From the NCBI GenBank assembly GCA_027592745.1, contig JAQCLG010000005.1:1-51869 (forward strand): DNA of 51,869 bases, given 5' to 3'. Shown piece after piece: positions 25,592 through 34,592 of this stretch (within the stretch, counting starts at the first letter, position 1; each line of letters opens with the position of its first letter). This stretch comes from Pseudomonadota bacterium (GTDB taxonomy: Bacteria > Pseudomonadota > Alphaproteobacteria > SP197). The notes beneath the pieces were generated by a model, which saw only the letters and a list, made by a program, of their open reading frames with translations, was not told where the DNA came from and did no database searches. The translations under genes and the position numbers were made by a program.

Positions 25592-26503
25592 TCAATCCGA
25601 TGCGCCACCACCGGCCAGCCAGGCCGCGCAGTCCTCGCCCAGTTCGGCCCGCGCCCGGGCCTCGTAGGCCGCATTGTCCTCTGCCGTCAGGATGTCGCGC
25701 CAGCGCCCGTTGGTGCCCTTGTTGACGAAGGTCTCGGCGCCGCCGTCCCAGAAGGCGCCGCCCGGGGGCACGCTCTTGGTGGCGTTGGCCTTCATGTAGT
25801 CGAAGCCGCAGTGCTCCACGATGGCCGGGAAGCGGGCCTCGTCGATGGCTATGTCGAGGAAGCCGGCGATGCGGCGGATCTGGCCGGGAAGGTCGGCTTT
25901 CAGTTCCGAGAAGTGCAGCAGCATGACGTTGGGCAGGTCGCGGATCTGCCACCAGGTCCTCACGTTTTCCCAGAACGGCCAGAAGGGGTGGCCGTCCCGG
26001 GCCATCCAGTCGAGGAAGTACTGGTGCACCGAATCGGGCGGCGGCGCGATGGGTGGGCCGACGCGGCCGGGCGAATCGTTGAGCGCCTCGTACCAGAAGG
26101 CGTTGGCGTTGGCGTGGTGATTGTACATCGACCACACGACGTCGCGGCCGTCGCGCGCGATGTAGAGGTATTTCGCCATGGGGCTGAAGACCAGCGCATC
26201 GACCGGCAGGTGGGTCTTGATGAAACGCCGGTGGGCCTGGGCCTCGACGGCGGGCAGCTTGACCTCGCGCGGCGGCACCCGCAGGTCGAGCCAGGGCGAC
26301 ATCTCGGCGACCTCAAGCCCCTCCTGCCCGTTGAAGATCAGCTGGCTGACGATCTGCTGCGTCTAGGTCGTGCCCGACTTGGCGTAGGTCGCGATGACGA
26401 TGTCGTCGTCGCGGAAGGCAAAGCCGTTCCACATCGTCGAATCGAAATGGTGGTTGTACAGTTCGCGCATCTTGACCGGCCACGCGATGGCGTCCTTCGG
26501 CAT
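25592..26503 (-). pseudogene. Sulfotransferase, interrupted by an in-frame TAG at a conserved Trp
   Basis: ATG 26503 ([15 protein letters not shown]) follows a strong GGGGGAGGAAA site. The PAPS-binding 5' loop reads YAKSGTT-stop-TQQIV, where cytosolic sulfotransferases have SGTTW, so TAG at 26363-26365 (codon 47) almost certainly replaces Trp TGG. The rest of the frame is intact for about 256 codons, with the 3'-phosphate site ARDGRDVVWSMYNH and the C-terminal KGTNGRW. It would transfer sulfate from PAPS to a hydroxyl or amine. The coding-strand context is CCTAG, from CCTGG by one transition. Confidence 0.87.
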
Positions 26504-26565
26504 GATTTCCTCCCCCGGGCGACTCCCCTCGCCGGGCGGAATCACAACACCGGCTTGCCGGAATC

Positions 26566-28020
26566 TCAGCCCCGGCGGGTGCGGTGGAAGACGTGGATAT
26601 CGGGTATCCGGTCCTGCCACGGCATCGCTTCCTCCAGCGCTGCTCCGACCTGTAGCAGCAGGTGTTCCTCGCCGTGGCGGGCGCCGAGCTGAAGGCCGAT
26701 GGGCAGGCCGTTCGTGTGCATGGCAAGCGGCAGGGAGATCGCCGGCTGGCCGGTGATGTTGTAGGGCACCATGAACTGGGCCGGGCGCTGCTCGTGGACC
26801 AGGAAGTCGAGCGGCTCAAGGTCGAGGTTCATGCCGAAGCTGCCCCAGGGCTGGGAAACCTGGGCGGCCGTGGGCGTCAGCCACAGGTCGTGTCGGGCAA
26901 AGAAGCAGCCCATGACGCGGCGCGGCACGTTGAGGTCGGCGAGTGCCGCCAGCATCGCCTCGGCGCTCCTCTCGCGGGCGAAGTGGTAAAACTTCAGCGT
27001 CGCCTTCTCGACCGTGTCGGGGCCGACGCTGCGGCCCATGCGCGCCGCCAGCGCGTCCAGCGTGACGTCGAAGCCGCGGTACCAGATGTCGAGACACAGG
27101 CGGTCCATCTGGGCCATGTCGATGCCGGGTGCGGCCTCCTCGACATGGTGGCCCATGTCGGCAAGCAGGCGGGCGGTCGCCTCGACTGCCGCGGCGACCT
27201 CGGGGTCGACCGGCGCGTCCATCAGCGGCCGGTCCGAAAAGGCGATGTTGAGGCGCGGCCGGGGCAGTTGGAGCTGGCGCGACCAGCTGTCCTCCGGCCG
27301 CCAGACCACGAAGGGGTCGCCCGGCATCGGCCTGCCCAGGCAGTCGAGCATGGCGGCGGTATCGCGGATCGTTCGGCTCTGCACGAAGGCCTGGGTCATG
27401 CCCCAGCCGGCTTCGCCCAGCGCCGGCCCGGAAGAGACGCGCCCGCGCGAGGGATAGAGGCCGATGGTGCCGCACCAGGCCGCCGGGCCGCGGATCGAGC
27501 CGCCCATGTCGGAGCCGTGGGCGAGCGGCACCAGGCCGGCTGCCACCGCCGCCGCCGCGCCACCGCTCGAGCCGCTGGTCGAATGGCCCGGCTTCCATGG
27601 TGTCGTCGTGTTGCCGTGCAGCAGGTTCTCCGCGCACAGCGCCATGGAGAATTCCGGCGTGTTGGAGCGGCCCACCAGGTTGACGCCGCTGGCCCTGACC
27701 AGGGTCGCGAAGTTGCTGTCCTTCTCCACCACCAGGCCCCGGGCCAGGCGGCTCGCGCTCTCGCTGCGCCGTCCGGCGAAGTGCTGGCCGACGTCCTTGA
27801 TCAGGAAGGGCACGCCGCGAAACGGCCCCTCGCCCAGTCGGCCGGCCGCCGCATTGCCGACGGCGTCGTCGTAGGTCTCGACCACCGCCCCCAGCGCGGG
27901 ATCGACCGCCGCGATCGCTGCCATGGCGGCACGCGTGACCTCCTCGGCCGAAACCTCTCCGTCTGCGATCAGCCTGGCCAGGCCCAGGCCGTCCTGCGCG
28001 GCATAGTCGTCGAGATCCAT
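26566..28020 (-). CDS. Amidase signature family hydrolase
   Basis: 484 residues from ATG 28020 ([17 protein letters not shown]). The Ser-cisSer-Lys triad is visible as K75 in LIKDVG, S151 in TSGSSGG and S175 in [10 protein letters not shown]. The glycine/serine-rich amidase signature spans residues 147-180. These enzymes hydrolyse amides; closely related groups act on 6-aminohexanoate cyclic dimer, aryl amides or peptides, and the substrate here is unknown. It begins four bases after the MDR gene ends, implying one transcript. The track start at 28347 is an overextension. Confidence 0.9.
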   Translation of the reverse strand: MDLDDYAAQDGLGLARLIADGEVSAEEVTRAAMAAIAAVDPALGAVVETYDDAVGNAAAGRLGEGPFRGVPFLIKDVGQHFAGRRSESASRLARGLVVEKDSNFATLVRASGVNLVGRSNTPEFSMALCAENLLHGNTTTPWKPGHSTSGSSGGAAAAVAAGLVPLAHGSDMGGSIRGPAAWCGTIGLYPSRGRVSSGPALGEAGWGMTQAFVQSRTIRDTAAMLDCLGRPMPGDPFVVWRPEDSWSRQLQLPRPRLNIAFSDRPLMDAPVDPEVAAAVEATARLLADMGHHVEEAAPGIDMAQMDRLCLDIWYRGFDVTLDALAARMGRSVGPDTVEKATLKFYHFARERSAEAMLAALADLNVPRRVMGCFFARHDLWLTPTAAQVSQPWGSFGMNLDLEPLDFLVHEQRPAQFMVPYNITGQPAISLPLAMHTNGLPIGLQLGARHGEEHLLLQVGAALEEAMPWQDRIPDIHVFHRTRRG

Positions 28021-28024
28021 CGGT

Positions 28025-29086
28025 TCAGGCCTCGGGTGCTGGCGGCAGCAGCACGATGCTGCCGACATGGCGCTTCTCCAGGAACTCTGCCTGTGCCTGC
28101 GCGATCTCGGCAAGCGGGCGTGTCTGCCATACCGCCGGGCGCACGCCGCCCTCGGCGACGAAGGCGAGCAGGGTCGGGAAGACGTCGTCGCGGTAGACGG
28201 TGGAGCCGTGGAAGGTGAGGTCGTTGAGGTAGAGCGTGCGCAGGTCCAGCGGCACGATGGGGCCGCCGATGGCGCCGGAGACAACGTAGCGCCCGCCGCG
28301 ACCCAGCAGCGCCAGCAGCGGTGCGAAATGTTCGCCGCCCACGACATCGGCGATCAGCGAGAGCGCCCGCCCGTCGGTCGCGGCATCGACCGCCCCGGCA
28401 AGGTCGGTACTGTCGCGGGGCACGACCTGGGCGGCACCCAGGGCGCTGACGGCAGCGGCCTTGTCGCGCCCGGCAATGGCGATCACCTCTGCGCCCATGT
28501 GGTGCAGGATCTGGACCAGAAAGCTGCCGACGCCGCCCGAGGCACCGGTGACCAGGGCGAGATCCCCCGGCCGCGCACCCGCCAGCAGGGCCATGTTCAT
28601 GGCGGTACCGCCCGAACAGGGCAGGGTGGCAAGGGCGGCATCGTCGACCGGCAGGTCTTCGGGCGCGTGGCGGGCATGGCTTGCGGGTACGACCAGGAAC
28701 TGGGCAAAGGCGCCGTCGCGTTCGCTGCCGACGATGTCGGGTTGCCCGGCCGCCGCGTTTGGGATGTAGGGTTCGACCATCACGCGCTCGCCGATGCGCC
28801 CGGCCGCCACGCCCCCGCCCACGGCGACGATGCGCCCGACCGCATCCATGCCCTGGATGCGCGGGAAGGCGATGCCGCCCGACCAGCCGCCGCCTACAAC
28901 GTCGTCGCGGGCGTACCAGCCTATCCGCGTGTTGATGTCGGTGTTGTTCATGCCTGCGGCGGTGACCGCGATCAGCACTTCGCCCTGGCCGGGGCGGGGC
29001 ACCGGCAGGTCATGGCGCAGCACCAGCTTCTCGGGCCCGCCGTGGCCGGTGAGCTGGACGGCGGTCATCTGCGTGGGCAGCGTCAT
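28025..29086 (-). CDS. MDR superfamily zinc-type alcohol dehydrogenase / quinone reductase-like
   Basis: 353 residues from ATG 29086 (MTLPTQMTAVQLTGHGG). An N-terminal GroES-like domain with MNNTDINTRIG and QGMDAVGRIVAVG is followed by a Rossmann domain with LVTGASGGVGSFLVQ for NAD(P)H. The structural-zinc Cys cluster of true alcohol dehydrogenases is absent, so a zinc-independent NADPH:quinone or enone reductase activity is more likely. It is cotranscribed with the downstream amidase. No substrate can be assigned. Confidence 0.87.
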   Translation of the reverse strand: MTLPTQMTAVQLTGHGGPEKLVLRHDLPVPRPGQGEVLIAVTAAGMNNTDINTRIGWYARDDVVGGGWSGGIAFPRIQGMDAVGRIVAVGGGVAAGRIGERVMVEPYIPNAAAGQPDIVGSERDGAFAQFLVVPASHARHAPEDLPVDDAALATLPCSGGTAMNMALLAGARPGDLALVTGASGGVGSFLVQILHHMGAEVIAIAGRDKAAAVSALGAAQVVPRDSTDLAGAVDAATDGRALSLIADVVGGEHFAPLLALLGRGGRYVVSGAIGGPIVPLDLRTLYLNDLTFHGSTVYRDDVFPTLLAFVAEGGVRPAVWQTRPLAEIAQAQAEFLEKRHVGSIVLLPPAPEA

Positions 29087-29112
29087 GGCATCTCTCCTGT
29101 TCGATCTCGAAG

Positions 29113-29170
29113 CGTCATCCCGGTCCGGAGCGCGCCGCGCCGGCTCAGGACCCGGGCCAAGCCGGGGGAT
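29113..29170. repeat. Imperfect CCCGG-rich inverted repeat at the CoA-transferase 3' end
   Basis: CATCCCGG near 29114 and CCGGGGGATG near 29161 flank GC-rich inner palindromes (GCGCGCCGCGC, CCCGGG). This resembles a common alphaproteobacterial intergenic hairpin. It overlaps the last codons of the CoA-transferase gene and fills the gap to the MDR gene. Confidence 0.4.
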
Positions 29171-30533
29171 GGCTGCCCAGGGGCACGACCGGGCGCTCCC
29201 AGCGCGCCGGGTTCCTTTCCATCCGTGCGGCGTGGCGGACATGGCGCATGGCGCCGAAGGGCGAGATCGCGCTTTCGAGCAGGTCGGCGACGTCGGCGGG
29301 ACCGGGGTCGGCAAGGGCGAAACCGTTGTCGCTGCGGCCCAGGGATCGCAGCCACAGGCCGGTGCGGGCCAGGCTCAGGCGCACCGACCACGAGCCACCC
29401 TCCCCTGCCTGGCGCAGGCGGGTCAGGATCGCGGCCAGCGCCATCAGGTAGCCCGTGCCGTGGTCGAGGGCCTGGCAGGGCAGCGCACGGGGTTTGCCGC
29501 CGCCGGCGGCGCGGCCCTCCTCGTCGTTGAAGCCGGTCGCGGTCTGGACCAGGGAGTCGAACCCCCGCCGGTCGGCCCAGGGGCCGACCTGGCCCCAGGC
29601 GCAGAGGCTGACGTGGACGATGCCGGGGCGCAGGCGGGCTATGGCGGCAGGCCCGAAGCCCAGGCGTTCCAGCGCGCCGGGACGGTAGACATCGAGCACG
29701 ATGTCGGCGCCGGCAACGAGGTCGCAGAGCGCGGCGCGGCCTTCCGGCGTAGCGAGGTCGCAGAAGGCCGAGAGTTTGCCGCGCCCGGTATCCTTGACCG
29801 CCCAGTCGATGAACGGCAGGCCGGGGCCGGTGATACGCAGGACCGTGGCGCCATGGGTGGCAAGCGCGCGGCCGGCCACAGGACCCGCGATGATGCGCGT
29901 GAGGTCGAGCACGCGCAGGCCCGAAAGCGGGCGCGGCCCGTCGCGCAGGGCTCGGGCGGGCGCCTCGCCGATCCGCTCGGCCGCGATCAGGGGCAGTGCG
30001 GCGACGGCACGGCCCTGCTCGTGTGCGTCCCATTCCTCCTGGCTGCGCAGGGCGGCAGCGACCCCGCCGCAGGCATGCAGCGCGTCCTCGAAGGCCGCGG
30101 CATCCCAGCAGAGCAGTTCGGCCGCCACGGCTTCGCGTTCGGCAAAGCAGCCCAGCACCTCGCAGACGGCGTCGCGGTGGTGGGCGAAATTGGTGTGCAG
30201 GCGGACGTGGCCGCCGCCGGCGGTTTCGTAGAGGCCGGCAATCGGGTCCCAGAGGGAGCCTGGACCCCGCCCGTCGATCGTCAGGTAGTGCTCGCTGCGG
30301 AACTCGACCGCGGCATGGCGGCGCCCGACCGCGACCGTCTGCCACTGTCCGGTGCGGGCGAACCAGGCCTGGGCGGCTGCCAGTCCCACGGCGGCGATCG
30401 CCGCCTGGGCCATGGTGGCAAGGCGGAAGGAGGAAGGCAGCACCTCGCCCTCGCCCTCCAGGCGGACGTGGTCGAGCGCGGCAGTCGCGCCCCCGGCCGC
30501 TTGCCACAGTCTGGAAAGTTCGGCGGCGGCCAT
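29145..30533 (-). CDS. CaiB/BaiF (class III) CoA-transferase family protein
   Basis: 462 residues from ATG 30533. The family catalytic Asp is probably D357 in CQALDHGTGYLMA, positioned like the GDSNTG Asp of formyl-CoA transferase. The first 200 residues form an extra partial copy of the fold (LTIDGRGPGSLWDPIAGLYETAGGGHVR with a degenerate active site), and the second half begins PLSGLRVLDLTRIIAGPVAG. This two-part form is common among uncharacterised members. It transfers CoA between carboxylates; the substrates are unknown. It is divergent from the HlyD gene at 30840. Confidence 0.87.
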   Translation of the reverse strand: MAAAELSRLWQAAGGATAALDHVRLEGEGEVLPSSFRLATMAQAAIAAVGLAAAQAWFARTGQWQTVAVGRRHAAVEFRSEHYLTIDGRGPGSLWDPIAGLYETAGGGHVRLHTNFAHHRDAVCEVLGCFAEREAVAAELLCWDAAAFEDALHACGGVAAALRSQEEWDAHEQGRAVAALPLIAAERIGEAPARALRDGPRPLSGLRVLDLTRIIAGPVAGRALATHGATVLRITGPGLPFIDWAVKDTGRGKLSAFCDLATPEGRAALCDLVAGADIVLDVYRPGALERLGFGPAAIARLRPGIVHVSLCAWGQVGPWADRRGFDSLVQTATGFNDEEGRAAGGGKPRALPCQALDHGTGYLMALAAILTRLRQAGEGGSWSVRLSLARTGLWLRSLGRSDNGFALADPGPADVADLLESAISPFGAMRHVRHAARMERNPARWERPVVPLGSHPPAWPGS

Positions 30534-30839
30534 GGCGTTCGTTTCCTCCAGCGTACCGGTCCTGCCGGCCGCGGTTCAGTATCATCGCGGTGACGGGCGG
30601 ATGGGACCCGGCCCCGGATGGCACGAGGATCACATGGAACGCTCGATCCCGTCGAACATGTTCATGTCGTCCCGGCGTCGCCGCGTCCTGTTCGGGCCGC
30701 CTGTCCGGCGAATTGCCAAGTTCCGGTCCAGGGTGTAAAGGGCAAGGGCGGGTCGGAAGCGGTATCCGGCCTGCAACCGGTCCTTTCGGATGCCTCCGTG
30801 GGCGCCTTCTCTCCGGGGGTCGGGGGAGCACTACACAGC
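30534..30839. other. 306-bp divergent intergenic region
   Basis: Lies between the CoA transferase (leftward) and the EmrA-like gene (rightward), so it should hold both promoters. A TATCAT near 30579 could be a -10 element. The 128-codon frame inside it looks like non-coding composition and has no homology I recognise. No clear palindromic operator was seen. Confidence 0.5.
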
Positions 30840-31904
30840 ATGGCCCTACGCAGGCGATTCCTTCTTCGCGCCTTTCTCCTTGTCGTCATTCCGGCACTGG
30901 CGATCTATGGCGCGATCGCTCTCTACGTCTCGGGCGGGCGATACGTCACCGCCGACAACGCCTATGTGAAGACCGATATCGTCAACATCGGCTCGGAGGT
31001 CGACGGTCGTGTCGTGCGGGTCTTCGTCGACGACTACCAGCAGGTCGCGTTCGGCCAGCCGCTGTTCGAGATCGATACCGAGACCCTGGCCATCCAGATT
31101 GCCGCGGCCGAGGCCGAGATGGCGACCGTGGTCCAGCGTCTCGATGCCCTGCGCGCCGAGTACCGCCAGGGCCGTGCCGAGGTCGCCGCGGCGCAGGAGG
31201 ACATCCGCTATCTCAAGCTCGAGTTCGAGCGCCAGCAGGAACTGGTCGCCCAGGGGGCGGGCACGCAGTCGCGCCTCGACGAGGCCGAACACGGCTACAA
31301 CGCCGCCCGCCGTTCCCTGGCCGTGCTCGAGGAGCGCAATGCCATGGTGCTGGCCGCCCTGGGCGGCGACCTGGAGCGTCCCGACGAGGAGCACCCGATG
31401 TACCGTGCCGCCGAGGCCAAGCGGCGAGAGTGGGCGCTGATGCTCTCGCGCACCCTGGTCACCGCGCCGATCGACGGCCAGCTTTCCCAGGTCGACCTCG
31501 AGGAAGGCGAATACATCGAGGCGGGCGATGCCCTCTTCGCCCTGGTCGCCACCAGCGAGCCCTGGATCGAGGTCAACCTCAAGGAGGTCGATCTCACCCA
31601 TGTCGTGCTCGGCCAGGCAGCGACCGTGGTGGTCGATGCCTATCCCGATGTCACCTGGCGCGCCGAGGTCGCCAGCATCTCGCCGGCGACCGGAGCGGAA
31701 TTCGCCCTGCTGCCGCCGCAGAACGCCACGGGCAACTGGGTCAAGGTGGTGCAGCGTGTGCCGGTGCGCCTGCAGCTTCTGGACGGGCGCGACACCACGT
31801 TGCTGCGCTCGGGCATGACCGTCACGGTCAGCATCGACACCGGCCAGGAGCGCACCTTCGGTGGCGTCGTGCGCAGCGTCCTGGCTTCCGTCGGCGCAGA
31901 CTGA
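30840..31904 (+). CDS. HlyD/EmrA family membrane fusion protein
   Basis: 354 residues; the ATG at 30840 follows GGGGGAGC, whereas the track start at 30618 overextends. One N-terminal transmembrane helix (RFLLRAFLLVVIPALAIYGA) is followed by TADNAYVKTDIVNIGSEVDG, a typical EmrA beta-barrel/lipoyl start. A long alpha-hairpin follows (about 85-190, with heptad-like EFERQQELVAQGAGTQSRLDEAE), then the returning lipoyl half TAPIDGQLSQVDLEEGEYI. It links an inner-membrane pump to an outer-membrane channel. The pump gene follows after nine bases. Confidence 0.92.
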   Translation: MALRRRFLLRAFLLVVIPALAIYGAIALYVSGGRYVTADNAYVKTDIVNIGSEVDGRVVRVFVDDYQQVAFGQPLFEIDTETLAIQIAAAEAEMATVVQRLDALRAEYRQGRAEVAAAQEDIRYLKLEFERQQELVAQGAGTQSRLDEAEHGYNAARRSLAVLEERNAMVLAALGGDLERPDEEHPMYRAAEAKRREWALMLSRTLVTAPIDGQLSQVDLEEGEYIEAGDALFALVATSEPWIEVNLKEVDLTHVVLGQAATVVVDAYPDVTWRAEVASISPATGAEFALLPPQNATGNWVKVVQRVPVRLQLLDGRDTTLLRSGMTVTVSIDTGQERTFGGVVRSVLASVGAD

Positions 31905-31913
31905 TCCGCCGGC

Positions 31914-33494
31914 ATGGCCGGCGCACCGCCTTCCGACACGGCTGCCTCCGGGCCGCGCCCGACCGGCATGCGCCTGTGGCTCCTGGTCGGCTTCGCGACG
32001 CTGGCGACCATGGCCTACGACTTCACCTGGACCGTGGTCTCGGTCGCCCTGCCCCACATGCAGGGCACCTTCTCGACCACCAGCGACCAGATCGCCTGGG
32101 TCCTGATCGGCTTCATGGTCGGCAGCGCCTCGATGACCGCCTGCACCGGCTGGCTCTCGGGCCGCTTCGGGCGCAAGAACCTGTTCCTGTTCTCGACCGC
32201 CGGCTACACGCTGACCCTGGTCGGCTGCGCCCTGTCGGAGACGCTGATCGAGGCCTCGCTCTGGCGTTTCGCCCAGGGCCTGGTCGGCGCCGCGCTGCTG
32301 CCACTGGGCCAGACCATCGTGGTCGATGCCTTCCCGCCCGAGCGCCACGGCCGGGCGACCTCGATCTGGGGCATCGGCGTCATGGTCGGCAATGTCGCCG
32401 GCCCGATCGGCGGCGGCTTCATCCTGGAACACTACGACTGGCCCTGGGTCTTCTATGTCACCGTGCCGGTCGGCATTGTCGCCTTCCTCGGTGTCTGGCT
32501 CTTCGTGCCGGCCACGCCGGGCAACCGCGACACCCGCTTCGACTGGTTCGGTTTCCTCACCCTGGTCGGAGGCATCGGCATGCTGCAGCTGATGCTGGCG
32601 CGGGCCGAACGGGAGGACTGGTTCACCTCGACCGAGATCCTGGCCGAAGGGCTGGTTGCGGCCGTGCTGCTCTACCTCTTTATCGTCCACACGGTCTTTG
32701 CCAAACGTCCCTTCGTCGATCGCGCGCTGTTCCTCGACCGCAACTTCATGACCGGCAGCGCCATCGTCGCGGTGATCGGTGCGCTGGTCGTGCTGCCGGC
32801 CTTCCTGCTGCCGCTGATGCTCCAGCAGGTCGGCGGGTTTCCGCCGGTCGAGACCGGGCGCATCCTGATCTGGCGCGGCAGCGGCGTGCTGATCGGGCTG
32901 ATCCTGGTCGGGCGTATCGCCCATCTCTTCGAACCGCGCGCCATGGTCGCGTTCGGCCTGCTGGTGATGGCCGTGCCCTCCTGGTTCATGGCCCAGTGGA
33001 CGGTCGAACTGCAGCCCTTCGAGGTTTCCTCGACCAACTTCATCCAGGGCTTCGGATCGAGCTTCATCTGGGTGCCGATCAGCACCCTGACCCTCGCCGG
33101 CGTCGCCAGGCGCCTTCAGGACCAGGCCTACGCCCTGTTCTTCCTGGTCTTCGAGATCGGCAGTTCGATCGGCGTTGCGGTCATCGTGGGCCGCCATGTC
33201 AGCGACATCCAGACCAACCATGCGGCGCTGACCGAACACATCAACCCGTTCAACGAGCTCTTCCGCTACGGCGCCGTCGCCAGCACCTGGGCGATGGACA
33301 GCCCGCAGGGCCTTGCCGCGCTGGAGGCCGAGATCAACCGGCAGTCGGTGATGATCGCCTACAACAACGCCTTCTTCGCAACGTTCGTGCTTTCGCTCGC
33401 GTTGATTCCGGTGGTGCTGCTGTTCCGCCGCACCCGCCAGGAACCACCCGCCCCGGTGGTGAGCGAGATCGTGCCGGCAGGCGCCGATCGCTGA
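31914..33494 (+). CDS. DHA2 family multidrug efflux MFS transporter (EmrB type)
   Basis: 526 residues with about fourteen transmembrane segments. WTVVSVALPHMQGTFSTTSD and LSGRFGRKNLFLFS are the characteristic first helix/loop and motif A of the EmrB/QacA (DHA2) group, and GPIGGGFILEHYDWPWVFYV is motif C with the following helix. It should export hydrophobic drugs or toxic metabolites with proton antiport through the EmrA-like partner at 30840. No TolC-type channel is in the window. Regulator not identified. Confidence 0.92.
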   Translation: MAGAPPSDTAASGPRPTGMRLWLLVGFATLATMAYDFTWTVVSVALPHMQGTFSTTSDQIAWVLIGFMVGSASMTACTGWLSGRFGRKNLFLFSTAGYTLTLVGCALSETLIEASLWRFAQGLVGAALLPLGQTIVVDAFPPERHGRATSIWGIGVMVGNVAGPIGGGFILEHYDWPWVFYVTVPVGIVAFLGVWLFVPATPGNRDTRFDWFGFLTLVGGIGMLQLMLARAEREDWFTSTEILAEGLVAAVLLYLFIVHTVFAKRPFVDRALFLDRNFMTGSAIVAVIGALVVLPAFLLPLMLQQVGGFPPVETGRILIWRGSGVLIGLILVGRIAHLFEPRAMVAFGLLVMAVPSWFMAQWTVELQPFEVSSTNFIQGFGSSFIWVPISTLTLAGVARRLQDQAYALFFLVFEIGSSIGVAVIVGRHVSDIQTNHAALTEHINPFNELFRYGAVASTWAMDSPQGLAALEAEINRQSVMIAYNNAFFATFVLSLALIPVVLLFRRTRQEPPAPVVSEIVPAGADR

Positions 33495-33561
33495 TCCGCT
33501 CTTCTTGCGGTGCGTATGGAAGACATCGGCCACGGCACGACCAACCAAGGACCCTGCATTC

Positions 33562-34509
33562 ATGACCTCCTCGCCGTTCCCCTGCGTGCGCGTACCCCGA
33601 GCGATGCCGGTGGCGGTTCTGGGCCTTCTGGCCGCTGCTGCCTTGCCGGCTGCGGCGCAGGAGGCTGCGGCGCCGGACGGCCCGTTCTGGCATGTCAGCA
33701 CGGAGACGCGCGCCGCCCATGCCTTCGACGCTGATATCGACTCGGGCGGCAGCTTCGATGTTTCCCGCGCCCAGGGCGTGCTGGGCCTGACCTATGTGAC
33801 AAGCCCGCGCGACAGCGTCGGGATCGCCCTGGACTACACCTGGTCGGGCTACGGCTTTGAAGGCGCGGCAGGCCTGGGCGCTCTCGATCCATGGGGTGAC
33901 CTGCGCAAACTCTCCCTGTCGCTGCCCTATCGCATGGCCCTGGGCGAACGCTGGGATGTACTGGCGATTGTCGGTGTCGCCAGCGCTGCCGAGAGCGGCG
34001 CCGCAATCGACCGGGGCGTCACGGGCAGCGGCCTGCTTGCGGTCTCCTACCGGGTCTCCGACAGCCTCGCGCTCGGTCCGGGTTTCGGCATCGCCTCGCA
34101 GATCGACGACGACGCAACCGTCTTTCCCTTCCTGGTCCTTGACTGGCAGGTGACCCCCGCGCTGTCGCTGACGACGCGCGGCGACGGTCCCGCCGTCGAT
34201 GGGCCCCAGGCCACACTCACCTGGCGTCCCGCGCCGGCATGGTCCCTGGGCCTGGGCGCGGCCTGGGAGAGCGAACGCTACCGGCTGGCCGACGACGGCC
34301 CCGTGCCTGGCGGCGTCGGGCAGAGCGAGGCATGGCCGGTCTATCTCTCGCTGGCCTATGGCGATCCCCGGGCGTTCCAGGTCTATGGCTTCGGCGGCTA
34401 CAGGCTGGGCGGGGAACTCACGGTCGAGGACCGCGACGGTGTGCTGGCGGCTTCCTCGGGTTATGCCGATGCGCCGTTCCTGGGGGCCGGCCTGCGCCTG
34501 GCGTGGTGA
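33562..34509 (+). CDS. Outer-membrane beta-barrel protein, unknown function
   Basis: 315 residues from ATG 33562. A Sec signal peptide (AMPVAVLGLLAAAALPAAAQ, cleavage after AQ or nearby) is followed by alternating hydrophobic/polar strands and an aromatic C-terminal residue (LGAGLRLAW), the usual signal for outer-membrane insertion. Repeated short motifs such as LSLSLPYRMALGERWDVLA and LSLAYGDPRAFQVYGFGGYRLGG suggest about twelve strands. It resembles DUF6268-type barrels, a tentative call. It follows the efflux pair by 67 bp and may be unrelated to it. Confidence 0.72.
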   Translation: MTSSPFPCVRVPRAMPVAVLGLLAAAALPAAAQEAAAPDGPFWHVSTETRAAHAFDADIDSGGSFDVSRAQGVLGLTYVTSPRDSVGIALDYTWSGYGFEGAAGLGALDPWGDLRKLSLSLPYRMALGERWDVLAIVGVASAAESGAAIDRGVTGSGLLAVSYRVSDSLALGPGFGIASQIDDDATVFPFLVLDWQVTPALSLTTRGDGPAVDGPQATLTWRPAPAWSLGLGAAWESERYRLADDGPVPGGVGQSEAWPVYLSLAYGDPRAFQVYGFGGYRLGGELTVEDRDGVLAASSGYADAPFLGAGLRLAW

Positions 34510-34592
34510 GTACGACGGCAATGAGGCTTGAACCGGGGATCGCCGCCCCCTAATCAGGAAGGTCATCGATCCTGAACGAGGGAAGTGCCTCC

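Noticed and set aside
15394-26367. Reassignment of TAG or pyrrolysine-type readthrough
   Set aside because: TAG is used as a normal stop by several intact genes here (e.g. TPP alpha subunit, Rieske, flavoenzyme, pirin). The residues expected at the internal TAGs differ between genes, and no pyl gene is in the window.
29996-33565. 1189-residue plus-strand ORF over the EmrA/EmrB pair
   Set aside because: It is an alternate frame of the efflux genes and of the divergent CoA transferase. It is Arg/Pro/Gly-rich with no domain.
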